Made by a program: the position numbers and the translations under genes. From Steromphala cineraria (Eukaryota > Mollusca > Gastropoda > Trochida > Trochidae), in NCBI GenBank assembly GCA_916613615.1, contig OU744725.1, positions 63,620,575 through 63,684,574 on the forward strand: a stretch of 64,000 nt of DNA, given 5' to 3'. Shown here piece after piece: positions 38,901 through 53,785 of the stretch (position 1 is its first letter; each line of letters opens with the position of its first letter). Under the pieces are notes generated by a model. That model made no database searches. It saw nothing but the letters and a program-made list of their open reading frames with translations, and was not told where the DNA came from.

Positions 38901-41900
38901 ATGCTATCTGCTGGTGCCAACCAATCTACTCATAGATTTTTAGTTTTTGTATAATTGGCTTTAGATGCGACCTTTATGTAGAGTTGAGCAGATATTGTCA
39001 TTATTTTCCCTACGATGAAATTTTCTTAATATGGTTTGGATTTGCACCAAAATGGGCTCAAATGTACACAAAAATCAATGCTATCTGCTTGTGCCAACCA
39101 ATCTTCTCACAGATTTTTAGTTTTTGTATAATTGGCTTTAGATGAGACCTTTATGTAGAGTTGAGCAGATATTGTCATTATTTTCCCTACGATGAAATTT
39201 TCTTAATATGGCTTGGATATGCACCAAAATGGGCTCAAATGTACACAAAAATAAATGCTATCTGCTGGTGCCAACCAATCTACTCATAGATTTTGAGTTT
39301 TTGTATAATTGGCTTTAGATGCGACCTTTATGTAGAGTTGAGCAGATATTGTCATTATTGTCCCTACGATGAAATTTTCTTAATATGGCTTGGATATGCA
39401 CCAAAATGGGCTCAAATGTACACAAAAATAAATGCTATCTGCTGGTGCCAACCAATCTTCTCACAGATTTTTAGTTTTTGTATAATTGGCTTTAGATGAG
39501 ACCTTTATGTAGAGTTGAGCAGATATTGTCATTATTTTCCCTACGATGAAATTTTCTTAATATGGCTTGGATATGCACCAAAATGGGCTCAAATGTACAC
39601 AAAAATAAATGCTATCTGCTGGTGCCAACCAATCTACTCATAGATTTTGAGTTTTTGTATAATTGGCTTTAGATGCGACCTTTATGTAGAGTTGAGCAGA
39701 TATTGTCATTATTGTCCCTACGATGAAATTTTCTTAATATGGCTTGGATATGCACCAAAATGGGCTCAAATGTACACAAAAATAAATGCTATCTGCTGGT
39801 GCCAACCAATCTTCTCACAGATTTTTAGTTTTTGTATAATTGGCTTTAGATGCGACCTTTATGTAGAGTTGAGCAGATATTGTCATTATTTTCCCTACGA
39901 TGAAATTTTCTTAATATGGTTTGGATTTGCACCAAAATGGGCTCAAATGTACACAAAAATCAATGCTATCTGCTTGTGCCAACCAATCTTCTCACAGATT
40001 TTTAGTTTTTGTATAATTGGCTTTAGATGAGACCTTTATGTAGAGTTGAGCAGATATTGTCATTATTTTCCCTACGATGAAATTTTCTTAATATGGCTTG
40101 GATATGCACCAAAATGGGCTCAAATGTACACAAAAATAAATGCTATCTGCTGGTGCCAACCAATCTACTCATAGATTTTGAGTTTTTGTATAATTGGCTT
40201 TAGATGCGACCTTTATGTAGAGTTGAGCAGATATTGTCATTATTGTCCCTACGATGAAATTTTCTTAATATGGCTTGGATATGCACCAAAATGGGCTCAA
40301 ATGTACACAAAAATAAATGCTATCTGCTGGTGCCAACCAATCTTCTCACAGATTTTTAGTTTTTGTATAATTGGCTTTAGATGCGACCTTTATGTAGAGT
40401 TGAGCAGATATTGTCATTATTTTCCCTACGATGAAATTTTCTTAATATGGTTTGGATTTGCACCAAAATGGGCTCAAATGTACACAAAAATCAATGCTAT
40501 CTGCTTGTGCCAACCAATCTTCTCACAGATTTTTAGTTTTTGTATAATTGGCTTTAGATGAGACCTTTATGTAGAGTTGAGCAGATATTGTCATTATTTT
40601 CCCTACGATGAAATTTTCTTAATATGGCTTGGATATGCACCAAAATGGGCTCAAATGTACACAAAAATAAATGCTATCTGCTGGTGCCAACCAATCTACT
40701 CATAGATTTTGAGTTTTTGTATAATTGGCTTTAGATGCGACCTTTATGTAGAGTTGAGCAGATATTGTCATTATTGTCCCTACGATGAAATTTTCTTAAT
40801 ATGGCTTGGATATGCACCAAAATGGGCTCAAATGTACACAAAAATAAATGCTATCTGCTGGTGCCAACCAATCTTCTCACAGATTTTTAGTTTTTGTATA
40901 ATTGGCTTTAGATGAGACCTTTATGTAGAGTTGAGCAGATATTGTCATTATTTTCCCTACGATGAAACTTTCTTAATATGGCTTGGATATGCACCAAAAT
41001 GGGCTCAAATGTACACAAAAATCAATGCTATCTGCTGGTACCAACCAATCTACTCATAGATTTTGAGTTTTTGTATAATTGGCTTTAGATGCGACCTTTA
41101 TGTAGAGTTGAGCAGATATTGTCATTATTGTCCCTACGATGAAATTTTCTTAATATGGCTTGGATATGCACCAAAATGGGCTCAAATGTACACAAAAATA
41201 AATGCTATCTGCTGGTGCCAACCAATCTTCTCACAGATTTTTAGTTTTTGTATAATTGGCTTTAGATGAGACCTTTATGTAGAGTTGAGCAGATATTGTC
41301 ATTATTTTCCCTACGATGAAACTTTCTTAATATGGCTTGGATATGCACCAAAATGGGCTCAAATGTACACAAAAATCAATGCTATCTGCTGGTGCCAACC
41401 AATCTTCTCACAGATTTTTAGTTTTTGTATAATTGGCTTTAGATGCGACCTTTATGTAGAGTTGAGCAGATATTGTCATTATTTTCCCTACGATGAAATT
41501 TTCTTAATATGGCTTGGATATGCACCAAAATGGGCTCAAATGTACACAAAAATAAATGCTATCTGCTGGTGCCAACCAATCTTCTCATAGATTTTTAATT
41601 TTTGTATAATTGGCTTTAGATGCGACCTTTATGTAGAGTTGAGCAGATATTGTCAATATTTTCCCTACGATGAAATTTTCTTAATATGGTTTGGATTTGC
41701 ACCAAAATGGGCTCAAATGTACACAAAAATCAATGCTATCTGCTTGTGCCAACCAATCTTCTCACAGATTTTTAGTTTTTGTATAATTGGCTTTAGATGA
41801 GACCTTTATGTAGAGTTGAGCAGATATTGTCATTATTTTCCCTACGATGAAATTTTCTTAATATGGCTTGGATATGCACCAAAATGGGCTCAAATGTACA

Positions 41901-42154
41901 CAAAAATAAATGCTATCTGCTGGTGCCAACCAATCTACTCATAGATTTTGAGTTTTTGTATAATTGGCTTTAGATGCGACCTTTATGTAGAGTTGAGCAG
42001 ATATTGTCATTATTGTCCCTACGATGAAATTTTCTTAATATGGCTTGGATATGCACCAAAATGGGCTCAAATGTACACAAAAATAAATGCTATCTGCTGG
42101 TGCCAACCAATCTTCTCACAGATTTTTAGTTTTTGTATAATTGGCTTTAGATGA
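35930..42154 (+). repeat. Satellite sub-block: 885-bp (5-monomer) higher-order repeat
   Basis: A diagnostic monomer with CATAGATTTTGAGTTTTTG followed by TATTGTCCCTACGATG begins at 35930, 36815, 37700, 38408, 39293, 39647, 40178, 40709, 41063 and 41948. The spacings are 885, 885, 708, 885, 354, 531, 531, 354 and 885 bp, i.e. 5, 5, 4, 5, 2, 3, 3, 2 and 5 monomers with no net indel over 6 kb. The usual unit also carries a GGTTTGGATTTGCACC/TGCTTGTGCC monomer and a CAAATTTTTAG/TAATAGGC monomer. Shorter spacings look like unequal-exchange deletions of whole monomers. This is the most homogenised part of the array. Confidence 0.88.
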
Positions 42155-45100
42155 GACCTTTATGTAGAGTTGAGCAGATATTGTCATTATTTTCCCTACG
42201 ATGAAACTTTCTTAATATGGCTTGGATATGCACCAAAATGGGCTCAAATGTACACAAAAATAAATGCTATCTGCTGGTGCCAACCAATCTTCTCACAAAT
42301 TTTTAGTTTTTGTATAATAGGCTTTAGATGAGTCCTTTATGTAGAGTTGAGCAGATATTGTCATCATTTTCCCTACGATGAAATTTTCTTAATATGGCTT
42401 GGATATGCACCAAAATGGGCTCAAATGTACACAAAAATCAATGCTATCTGCTGGTGCCAACCAATCTACTCATAGATTTTTAGTTTTTGTATAATTGGCT
42501 TTAGATGCGACCTTTATGTAGAGTTGAGCAGATGTTGTCATTATTTTCCCTACGATGAAACTTGTTTAATATGGCTTGGATTTGCACCAAAATGGGCTCA
42601 AATGTACACAAAAATAAATGCTATCTGCTGGTGCCAACCAATCTTCTCACAGATTTTTAGTTTTTGTATAATTGGCTTTAGATGAGACCTTTATGTAGAG
42701 TTGAGCAGATATTGTCATTATTTTCCCTACGATGAAACTTTCTTAATATGGCTTGGATATGCACCAAAATGGGCTCAAATGTACACACAAATAAATGCTA
42801 TCTGCTGGTGCCAACCAATCTTCTCATAGATTTTTAATTTTTGTATAATTGGCTTTAGATGCGACCTTTATGTAGAGTTGAGCAGATATTGTCAATATTT
42901 TCCCTACGATGAATTTTTCTTAATATGGCTTGGATATGCACCAAAATGGGCTCAAATGTACACAAAAATCAATGCTATCTGCTGGTGCCAACCAATCTTC
43001 TCACAGATTTTTAGTTTTTGTATAATTGGCTTTAGATGCGACCTTTTTGTACATTTGAGCAGATATTGTCATTATTTTCCCTACGATGAAATTTTCTTAA
43101 TATGGCTTGGATATGCACCAACATGAGCACAAATGTACACAAAAATAAATGCTATCTGCTGGTGCCAACCAGTCTTCTCACAGATTTGTATAATTGGCTT
43201 TAGATGCGAACTTTATTTAGAGTTGAGCAGATATTGTCATTATTTTCCCTACGATGAAATTTTCTTAATATGGCTTGAATATGCACCAAAATGGGCTCAA
43301 ATGTACACAAAAATAAATGCTATCTGCTGGTGCCAACCAATCTTCTCACAGATTTTTAGTTTTTGTATAATTGGCTTTAGATGCGACCTTTATTTAGAGT
43401 TGAGCAGATATTGTCATTATTTTCCCTACGATGAAATTTTCTTAATATGGCTTGGATATGCACAAAAATGGGCTCAAATGTACACAAAAATCAATGCTAT
43501 CTGCTGGTGCCAACCAATCTTCTCATAGATTTTTAATTTTTGTATAATTGGCTTTAGATGCGACCTTTATGTAGAGTTGAGCAGATATTGTCATTATTTT
43601 CCCTACGATGAAACTTTCTTAATATGGCTTGGATATGCACCAAAATGGGCTCAAATGTACACAAAAATCAATGCTATCTGCTGGTGCCAACCAATCTTCT
43701 CACAAATTTTTAGTTTTTGTATAATAGGCTTTAGATGCGACCTTTTTGTAGAGTTGAGCAGATATTGTCATTATTTTCCCTACGATGAAATTTTCTTAAT
43801 ATGGCTTGGATATGCACCAAAATGGGCTCAAATGTACACAAAAATCAATGCTATCTGCTGGTGCCAACCAATCTTCTCACAGATTTTTTAGTTTTTGTAT
43901 AATTGGCTTTAGATGAGTCCTTTATGTAGAGTTGAGCAGATATTGTCATCATTTTCCCTACGATGAAATTTTCTTAATATGGCTTGGATATGCACCAAAA
44001 TGGGCTCAAATGTACACAAAAATCAATGCTATCTGCTGGTGCCAACCAATCTTCTCACAGATTTTTAGTTTTTGTATAATTGGCTTTAGATGAGTCCTTT
44101 ATGTAGAGTTGAGCAGATATTGTCATCATTTTCCCTACGATGAAATTTTCTTAATATGGCTTGGATATGCACCAAAATGGGCTCAAATGTACACAAAAAT
44201 AAATGCTATCTGCTGGTGCCAACCAATCTACTCATAGATTTTTAGTTTTTGTATAATTGGCTTTAGATGCGACCTTTATGTAGAGTTGAGCAGATATTGT
44301 CATTATTTTCCCTACGATGAAACTTTCTTTAATATGGCTTGGATATGCACCAAAATGGGCTCAAATGTACACAAAAATAAATGCTATCTGCTGGTGCCAA
44401 CCAATCTTCTCACAAATTTTTAGTTTTTGTATAATAGGCTTTAGATGAGTCCTTTATGTAGAGTTGAGCAGATATTGTCATCATTTTCCCTACGATGAAA
44501 TTTTCTTAATATGGCTTGGATATGCACCAAAATGGGCTCAAATGTACACAAAAATCAATGCTATCTGCTGGTGCCAACCAATCTACTCATAGATTTTTAG
44601 TTTTTGTATAATTGGCTTTAGATGCGACCTTTATGTAGAGTTGAGCAGATATTGTCATTATTTTCCCTACGATGAAACTTTCTTAATATGGCTTGGATAT
44701 GCACCAAAATGGGCTCAAATGTACACAAAAATCAATGCTATCTGCTGGTGCCAACCAATCTTCTCACAGATTTTTAGTTTTTGTGAAATTGGCTTTAGAT
44801 GCGACTTTTTTGTAGAGTTGAGCAGATATTGTCATTATTGTCCCTACGATGAAACTTTCTTAATATGGCTTGGATTTGCACCAAAATGGGCTCAAATGTA
44901 CACAAAAATCAATGCTATCTGCTGGTGCCAACCAATCTTCTCACAGATTTTTAGTTTTTGTATAATTGGCTTTAGATGCGACCTTTATGTAGAGTTGAGC
45001 AGATATTGTCATTATTTTCCCTACGATGAAATTTTCTTAATATGGTTTGGATTTGCACCAAAATGGGCTCAAATGTACACAAAAATCAATGCTATCTGCT

Positions 45101-48100
45101 TGTGCCAACCAATCTTCTCACAGATTTTTAGTTTTTGTATAATTGGCTTTAGATGAGACCTTTATGTAGAGTTGAGCAGATATTGTCATTATTTTCCCTA
45201 CGATGAAATTTTCTTAATATGGCTTGGATATGCACCAAAATGGGCTCAAATGTACACAAAAATCAATGCTATCTGCTGGTGCCAACCAATCTACTCATAG
45301 ATTTTGAGTTTTTGTATAATTGGCTTTAGATGCGACCTTTATGTAGAGTTGAGCAGATATTGTCATTATTGTCCCTACGATGAAATGTTCTTAATATGGC
45401 TTGGATATGCACCAAAATGGGCTCAAATGTACACACAAATAAATGCTATCTGCTGGTGCCAACCAATCTTCTCACAGATTTTTAGTTTTTGTATAATTGG
45501 CTTTAGATGAGACCTTTATGTAGAGTTGAGCAGATATTGTCATTATTTTCCCTACGATGAAATTTTCTTAATATGGCTTGGATATGCACCAAAATGGGCT
45601 CAAATGTACACAAAATAAATGCTATCTGCTGGTGCCAACCAATCTACTCATAGATGTTTAGTTTTTGTATAATTGGCTTTAGATGAGACCTTTATGTAGA
45701 GTTGAGCAGATATTGTCATTATTTTCCCTACGATGAAATTTTCTTAATATGGTTTGGATATGCACCAAAATGAGCTCAAATGTACACAAAAATCAATGCT
45801 ATCTGCTGGTGTCAACCAATCTTCTCACAGATATTTAGTTTTTGTATAATTGGCTTTAGATGCGGCCTTTATGTAGAGTTGAGCAAATATTGTCATTATT
45901 TTCCCTACGATGAAATTTTCTTAATATGGTTTGGATATGCACCAAAATGGGCTCAAATGTACACAAAAATAAATGCTATCTGCTGGTGCTAACCAATCTT
46001 CTCACAGATTTTTAGTTTTTGTATAATTGGCTTTAGATGCGACCTTTATGTAGAGTTGAGCAGATTTTGTCATTATTTTCCCTACGATGAAATTTTCTTA
46101 ATATGGCTTGGATATGCACCAAAATGGGCTCAAATGTACACAAAAATCAATGCTATCTGCTGGTGCCAACCAATCTTCTCACAGATTTTTAGTTTTTGTA
46201 TAATTGGCTTTAGATGAGACCTTTATGTAGAGTTGAGCAGATATTGTCATTATTTTCCCTACGATGAAATTTTCTTAATATGGCTTGGATATGCACCAAA
46301 ATGGGCTCAAATGTACACAAAAATAAATGCTATCTGCTGGTGCCAACCAATCTACTCATAGATTTTTAGTTTTTGTATAATTGGCTTTAGATGCGACCTT
46401 TATGTAGAGTTGAGCAGATATTGTCATCATTTTCCCTGCGATGAAATATTCTTAATATGGCTTGGATATGCACCAAAATGGGCTCAAATGTACACAAAAA
46501 TCAATGCTATCTGCTGGTGCCAACTAATCTTCTCACAGATTTTTAGTTTTTGTATAATTGGCTTTAGATGCGACCTTTTTGTAGAGTTGAGCAGATATTG
46601 TCATTATTTTCCCTACGATGAAATTTTCTTAATATGGCTTGGATATGCACCCAAATGGGCTCAAATGTACACAAAAATAAATGCTATCTGCTGGTGCCAA
46701 CCAATCTTCTCACAGATTTTTAGTTTTTGTATAATTGGCTTTAGATGAGACCTTTATGTACAGTTGAGCAGATATTGTCATTATTTTCCCTACGGTGAAA
46801 TTTTCTTAATATGGCTTGGATATGCACCAAAATGGGCTCAAATGTACACAAAAATAAATGCTATCTGCTGGTGCCAACCAATCTACTCATAGATTTTTAG
46901 TTTTTGTATAATTGGCTTTAGATGCGACCTTTATGTAGAGTTGAGCAGATATTGTCATCATTTTCCCTGCGATGAAATTTTCTTAATATGGCTTGGATAT
47001 GCACCAAAATGGGCTCAAATGTACACAAAATCAATGCTATCTGCTGGTGCCAACTAATCTTCTCACAGATTTTTAGTTTTTGTATAATTGGCTTTAGATG
47101 CGACCTTTTTGTAGAGTTGAGCAGATATTGTCATTATTTTCCCTACGATGAAATTTTCTTAATATGGCTTGGATATGCACCCAAATGGGCTCAAATGTAC
47201 ACAAAAATAAATGCTATCTGCTGGTGCCAACCAATCTTCTCACAGATTTTTAGTTTTTGTATAATTGGCTTTAGATGAGACCTTTATGTACAGTTGAGCA
47301 GATATTGTCATCATTTTCCCTACGATGAAATTTTCTTAATATGGCTTGGATATGCACCAAAATTGGCACAAATGTACACAAAAATAAATGCTATCTGCTG
47401 GTGCCAACCAATCTACTCATAGATTTTTAGTTTTTGTATAATTGGCTTTAGATGCGACCTTTATGTAGAGTTGAGCAGATATTGTCATTATTTTCCCTAC
47501 GATGAAATTTTCTTAATATGGTTTTGATATGCACCAAAATGGGCTCAAATGTACACAAAAATCAATGCTATCTGCTTGTGCCAACCAATCTTCTCACAGA
47601 TTTTTAGTTTTTGTATAATTGGCTTTAGATGAGACCTTTATGTAGAGTTGAGCAGATATTGTCATTATTTTCCCTACGATGAAATTTTCTTAATATGGCT
47701 TGGATATGCACCAAAATGGCCTCAAATGTACACAAAAATAAATGCTATCTGCTGGTGCCAACCAATCTACTCATAGATGTTTAGTTTTTGTATAATTGGC
47801 TTTAGATGCGACCTTTATGTAGAGTTGAGCAGATATTGTCATTATTTTCCCTACGATGAAATTTTCTTAATATGGTTTGGATATGCACAAAAATGGGCTC
47901 AAATGTACACAAAAATAAATGCTATCTGCTGGTGCCAACCAATCTTCTCACAGATTTTTAGTTTTTGTATAATTGGCTTTAGATGCGACCTTTATTTAGA
48001 GTTGAGCAGATATTGTCATTATTTTCCCTACGATGAAATTTTCTTAATATGGCTTGGATATGCACCAAAATGGGCTCAAATGTACACAAAAATAAATGCT

Positions 48101-49610
48101 ATCTGCTGGTGCCAACCAATCTTCTCATAGATTTTAAAATTTTGTATAATTGGCTTTAGATGCGACCTTTATTTAGAGTTGAGCAGATATTGTCATTATT
48201 TTCCCTACGATGAAATTTTCTTAATATGGCTTGGATATGCACCAAAATGGGCTCAAATGTACACACAAATAAATGCTATCTGCTGGTGCCAACCAATCTT
48301 CTCATAGATTTTTAATTTTTGTATAATTGGCTTTAGATGCGACCTTTATGTAGAGTTGAGCAGATATTGTCATTATTTTCCCTACGATGAAATTTTCTTA
48401 ATATGGCTTGCATATGCACCAACATGGGCTCAAATGTACACAAAAATCAATGCTATCTGCTGGTGCCAACCAATCTTCTCACAGATTTTTAGTTTTTGTA
48501 TAATTGGCTTTAGATGCGACCTTATTGTACATTTGAGCAGATATTGTCATTATTTTCCCTACGATGAAATTTTCTTAATATGGCTTGGATATGCACCAAC
48601 ATGAGCACAAATGTACACACAAATAAATGCTATCTGCTGGTGCCAACCAATCTTCTCACAGATTTTTAGTTTTTGTATAATTGGCTTTAGATGAGACCTT
48701 TATGTAGAGTTGAGCAGATATTGTCATTATTTTCCCTACGATGAAATTTTCTTAATATGGCTTGGATATGCACCAAAGTGGGCTCAAATGTACACAAAAA
48801 TAAATGCTATCTGCTGGTGCCAACCAATCTACTCATAGATGTTTAGTTTTTGTATAATTGGCTTTAGATGCGACCTTTATGTAGAGTTGAGCAGATATTG
48901 TCAATATTTTCCCTACGATGAAATTTTCTTAATATGGCTTGCATATGCACCAACATGGGCTCAAATGTACACAAAAATCAATGCTATCTGCTGGTGCCAA
49001 CCAATCTTCTCACAGATTTTTAGTTTTTGTATAATTGGCTTTAGATGCGACCTTATTGTACATTTGAGCAGATATTGTCATTATTTTCCCTACGATGAAA
49101 TTTTCTTAATATGGCTTGGATATGCACCAACATGAGCACAAATGTACACACAAATAAATGCTATCTGCTGGTGCCAACCAATCTTCTCACAGATTTTTAG
49201 TTTTTGTATAAGTGGCTTTAGATGCGACCTTTATGTAGAGTTGAGCAGATATTGTCATTATTTTCCCTACGATGAAATTTTCTTAATATGGCTGGGATAT
49301 GCACCAACATGGGCTCAAATGTACACAAAAATCAATGCTATCTGCTGGTGCCAACCAATCTTCTCACAGATTTTTAGTTTTTGTATAATCGGCTTTAGAT
49401 GCGACCTTTATGTAGAGTTGAGCAGATATTGTCCTTATTTTCCTACGATGAAATTTTCTTAATATGGCTTGGATATGCACCAAAATGGGCTCAAATGTAC
49501 ACAAAAATAAATGCTATCTGCTGGTGCCAACCAATCTACTCATAGATTTTTAGTTTTTGTATAATTGGCTTTAGATGCGACATTTATGTAGAGTTGAGCA
49601 GATATTGTCA

Positions 49611-49620
49611 TCATATATGC
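49611..49620 (+). repeat. Truncated satellite monomer (35-bp deletion)
   Basis: GTCATCAT joins directly to ATATGCACC, losing the 35 bp from TTTCCCTACG to GGCTTGG that every neighbouring monomer has. It is the largest internal deletion I saw in the array; most others are one to three bases, plus a 9-bp loss at about 43,185 between short T-rich repeats. Confidence 0.85.
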
Positions 49621-50589
49621 ACCAAAATGGGCTCAAATGTACACAAAAATAAATGCTATCTGCTGGTGCCAACCAATCTACTCATAGATTTTTAGTTTTT
49701 GTATAATTGGCTTTAGATGCGACCTTATTGTACATTTGAGCAGATATTGTCATCATTTTCCCTACGATGAAATTTTCTTAATATGGCTTGGATATGCACC
49801 AAAATGGGCTCAAATGTACAAAAAAATCAATGCTATCTGCTGGTGCCAACCAATCTTCTCACAGATTTTTAGTTTTTGTATAATCGGCTTTAGATGCGAC
49901 CTTTATGTAGAGTTGAGCAGATATTGTCCTTATTTTCCTACGATGAAATTTTCTTAATATGGCTTGGATATGCACCAAAATGGGCTCAAATGTACACAAA
50001 AATAAATGCTATCTGCTGGTGCCAACCAATCTTCTCACAGATTTTTAGTTTTTGTATAATTGGCTTTAGATGCGACCTTATTGTACATTTGAGCAGATAT
50101 TGTCATTATTTTCCCTACGATGAAATTTTCTTAATATGGCTTGGATATGCACCAACATGAGCACAAATGTACACAAAAATCAATGCTATCTGCTGGTGCC
50201 AACCAATCTTCTCACAGATTTTTAGTTTTTGTATAATTGGCTTTAGATGCGACCTTTATTTAGAGTTGAGCAGATATTGTCATTATTTTCCCTACGATGA
50301 AATTTTCTAAATATGGCTTGGATATGCACCAAAATGGGCTCAAATGTACACAAAAATCAATGCTATCTGCTGGTGCCAACCAATCTACTCATAGATTTTT
50401 AGTTTTTGTATAATTGGCTTTAGATGCGACCTTTATGTAGAGTTGAGCAGATATTGTCATCATTTTCCCTACGAATAAATTTTCTTAATATGGCTTGGAT
50501 ATGCACCAAAATGGGCACAAATGTACACAAAAATAAATGCTATCTGCTGGTGCCAACCAATCTACTCATAGATTTTTAGTTTTTGTATA

Positions 50590-52640
50590 ATTGACTTTAG
50601 ATGCGACCTTTATGTAGAGTTGAGCAGATTTTGTCATTATTTTTCCTACGATGAAATTTTCTTAATATGGTTTTGATATGCACCAAAATGGGCTCAAATG
50701 TACACAAAAATAAATGCTATCTGCTTGTGCCAACCAATCTTCTCACAGATTTTTAGTTTTTGTATAATTGGCTTTAGATGCGACCTTATTGTACATTTGA
50801 GCAGATATTGTCATTATTTTCCCTACGATGAAATTTTCTAAATATGGCTTGGATATGCACCAAAATGGGCTCAAATGTACACAAAAATCAATGCTATCTG
50901 CTGGTGCCAACCAATCTACTCATAGATTTTTAGTTTTTGTATAATTGGCTTTAGATGCGACCTTTATGTAGAGTTGAGCAGATATTGTCATCATTTTCCC
51001 TACGATGAAATTTTCTTAATATGGCTTGGATATGCACCAAAATGGGCACAAATGTACACAAAAATAAATGCTATCTGCTGGTGCCAACCAATCTACTCAT
51101 AGATTTTTAGTTTTTGTATAATTGACTTTAGATGCGACCTTTATGTAGAGTTGAGCAGATTTTGTCATTATTTTTCCTACGATGAAATTTTCTTAATATG
51201 GTTTTGATATGCACCAAAATGGGCTCAAATGTACACAAAAATCAATGCTATCTGCTTGTGCCAACCAATCTTCTCACAGATTTTTAGTTTTTGTATAATT
51301 GGCTTTAGATGCGACCTTATTGTACATTTGAGCAGATATTGTCATTATTTTCCCTACGATGAAATTTTCTTAATATGGCTTGGATATGCACCAACATGAG
51401 CACAAATGTACACAAAAATAAATGCTATCTGCTGGTGCCAACCAATCTTCTCACAGATTTTTAGTTTTTGTATAATTGGCTTTAGATGCGACCTTTATTT
51501 AGAGTTGAGCAGATATTGTCATTATTTTCCCTACGATGAAATTTTCTAAATATGGCTTGGATATGCACCAAAATGGGCTCAAATGTACACAAAAATCAAT
51601 GCTATCTGCTGGTGCCAACCAATCTACTCATAGATTTTTAGTTTTTGTATAATTGGCTTTAGATGAGTCCTTTATGTAGAGTTGAGCAGATATTGTCATC
51701 ATTTTCCCTACGATGAAATTTTCTTAATATGGCTTGGATATGCACCAAAATGGGCACAAATGTACACAAAAATAAATGCTATCTGCTGGTGCCAACCAAT
51801 CTACTCATAGATTTTTAGTTTTTGTATAATTGACTTTAGATGCGACCTTTATGTAGAGTTGAGCAGATTTTGTCATTATTTTTCCTACGATGAAATTTTC
51901 TTAATATGGTTTTGATATGCACCAAAATGGGCTCAAATGTACACAAAAATCAATGCTATCTGCTTGTGCCAACCAATCTTCTCACAGATTTTTAGTTTTT
52001 GTATAATTGGCTTTAGATGCGACCTTATTGTACATTTGAGCAGATATTGTCATTATTTTCCCTACGATGAAATTTTCTTAATATGGCTTGGATATGCACC
52101 AACATGAGCACAAATGTACACAAAAATAAATGCTATCTGCTGGTGCCAACCAATCTTCTCACAGATTTTTAGTTTTTGTATAATTGGCTTTAGATGCGAC
52201 CTTTATTTAGAGTTGAGCAGATATTGTCATTATTTTCCCTACGATGAAATTTTCGAAATATGGCTTGGATATGCACCAAAATGGGCTCAAATGTACACAA
52301 AAATCAATGCTATCTGCTGGTGCCAACCAATCTACTCATAGATTTTTAGTTTTTGTATAATTGGCTTTAGATGCGACCTTTATGTAGAGTTGAGCAGATA
52401 TTGTCATCATTTTCCCTACGATGAAATTTTCTTAATATGGCTTGGATATGCACCAAAATGGGCTCAAATGTACACAAAAATAAATGCTATCTGCTGGTGC
52501 CAACCAATCTACTCATAGATTTTTAGTTTTTGTATAATTGACTTTAGATGCGACCTTTATGTAGAGTTGAGCAGATTTTGTCATTATTTTTCCTACGATG
52601 AAATTTTCTTAATATGGTTTTGATATGCACCAAAATGGGC
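50590..52640 (+). repeat. Satellite sub-block marked by ATTGACTTTAG, 531/708-bp spacing
   Basis: A monomer with ATTGACTTTAG (instead of ATTGGCTTTAG), GATTTTGTCATTATTTTTCC and GGTTTTGATATG recurs with TTGAC at 50591, 51122, 51830 and 52538. Spacings are 531, 708 and 708 bp, i.e. 3, 4 and 4 monomers. It is a separate local amplification from the 885-bp family to its left. Confidence 0.8.
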
Positions 52641-53785
52641 TCAAATGTACACAAAAATCAATGCTATCTGCTTGTGCCAACCAATCTTCTCACAGATTTT
52701 TAGTTTTTGTATAATTGGCTTTAGATGCGACCTTATTGTACATTTGAGCAGATATTGTCATTATTGTCCCTACGATAAAATTTTCTTAATATGGCTTGGA
52801 TATGCACCAAAATGGGCTCAAATGTACACAAAAATCAATGCTATCTGCTGGTGCCAACCAATCTTCTCACAGATTTTTAGTTTTTGTATAATCGGCTTTA
52901 GATGCGACCTTATTGTACATTTGAGCAGATATTGTCATTATTTTCCCTACGATGAAATTTTCTTAATATGGCTTGGATATGCACCAACATGAGCACAAAT
53001 GTACACAAAAATAAATGCTATCTGCTGGTGCCAACCAATCTTCTCACAGATTTTTAGTTTTTGTATAATTGGCTTTAGATGCGACCTTTATTTAGAGTTG
53101 AGCAGATATTGTCATTATTTTCCCTACGATGAAATTTTCTTAATATGGCTTGGATATGCACCAAAATGGGCTCAAATGTACACAAAAATAAATGCTATCT
53201 GCTGGTGCCAACCAATCTTCTCATAGATTTTTAGTTTTTGTATAATTGGCTTTAGATGCGACCTTTATGTAGAGTTGAGCAGATATTGTCATCATTTTCC
53301 CTACGATGAAATTTTCTTAATATGGCTTGGATATGCACCAAAATGGGCTCAAATGTACACAAAAATAAATGCTATCTGCTGGTGCCAACCAATCTTCTCA
53401 TAGATTTTTAGTTTTTGTATAATTGGCTTTAGATGCGACCTTTATGTAGAGTTGAGCAGATATTGTCATTATTTTCCCTACGATGAAATTTTCTTAATAT
53501 GGCTTGGATATGCACCAAAATGGGCTCAAATGTACACAAAAATCAATGCTATCTGCTGGTGCCAACCAATCTTCTCACAGATTTTTAGTTTTTGTATAAT
53601 TGGCTTTAGATGCGACCTTTTTGTAGAGTTGAGCAGATATTGTCATTATTTTCCCTACGATGAAATTTTCTTAATATGGCTTGGATATGCACCAAAATGG
53701 GCTCAAATGTACACACAAATAAATGCTATCTGCTGGTGCCAACCAATCTTCTCACAGATTTTTAGTTTTTGTATAATTGGCTTTT

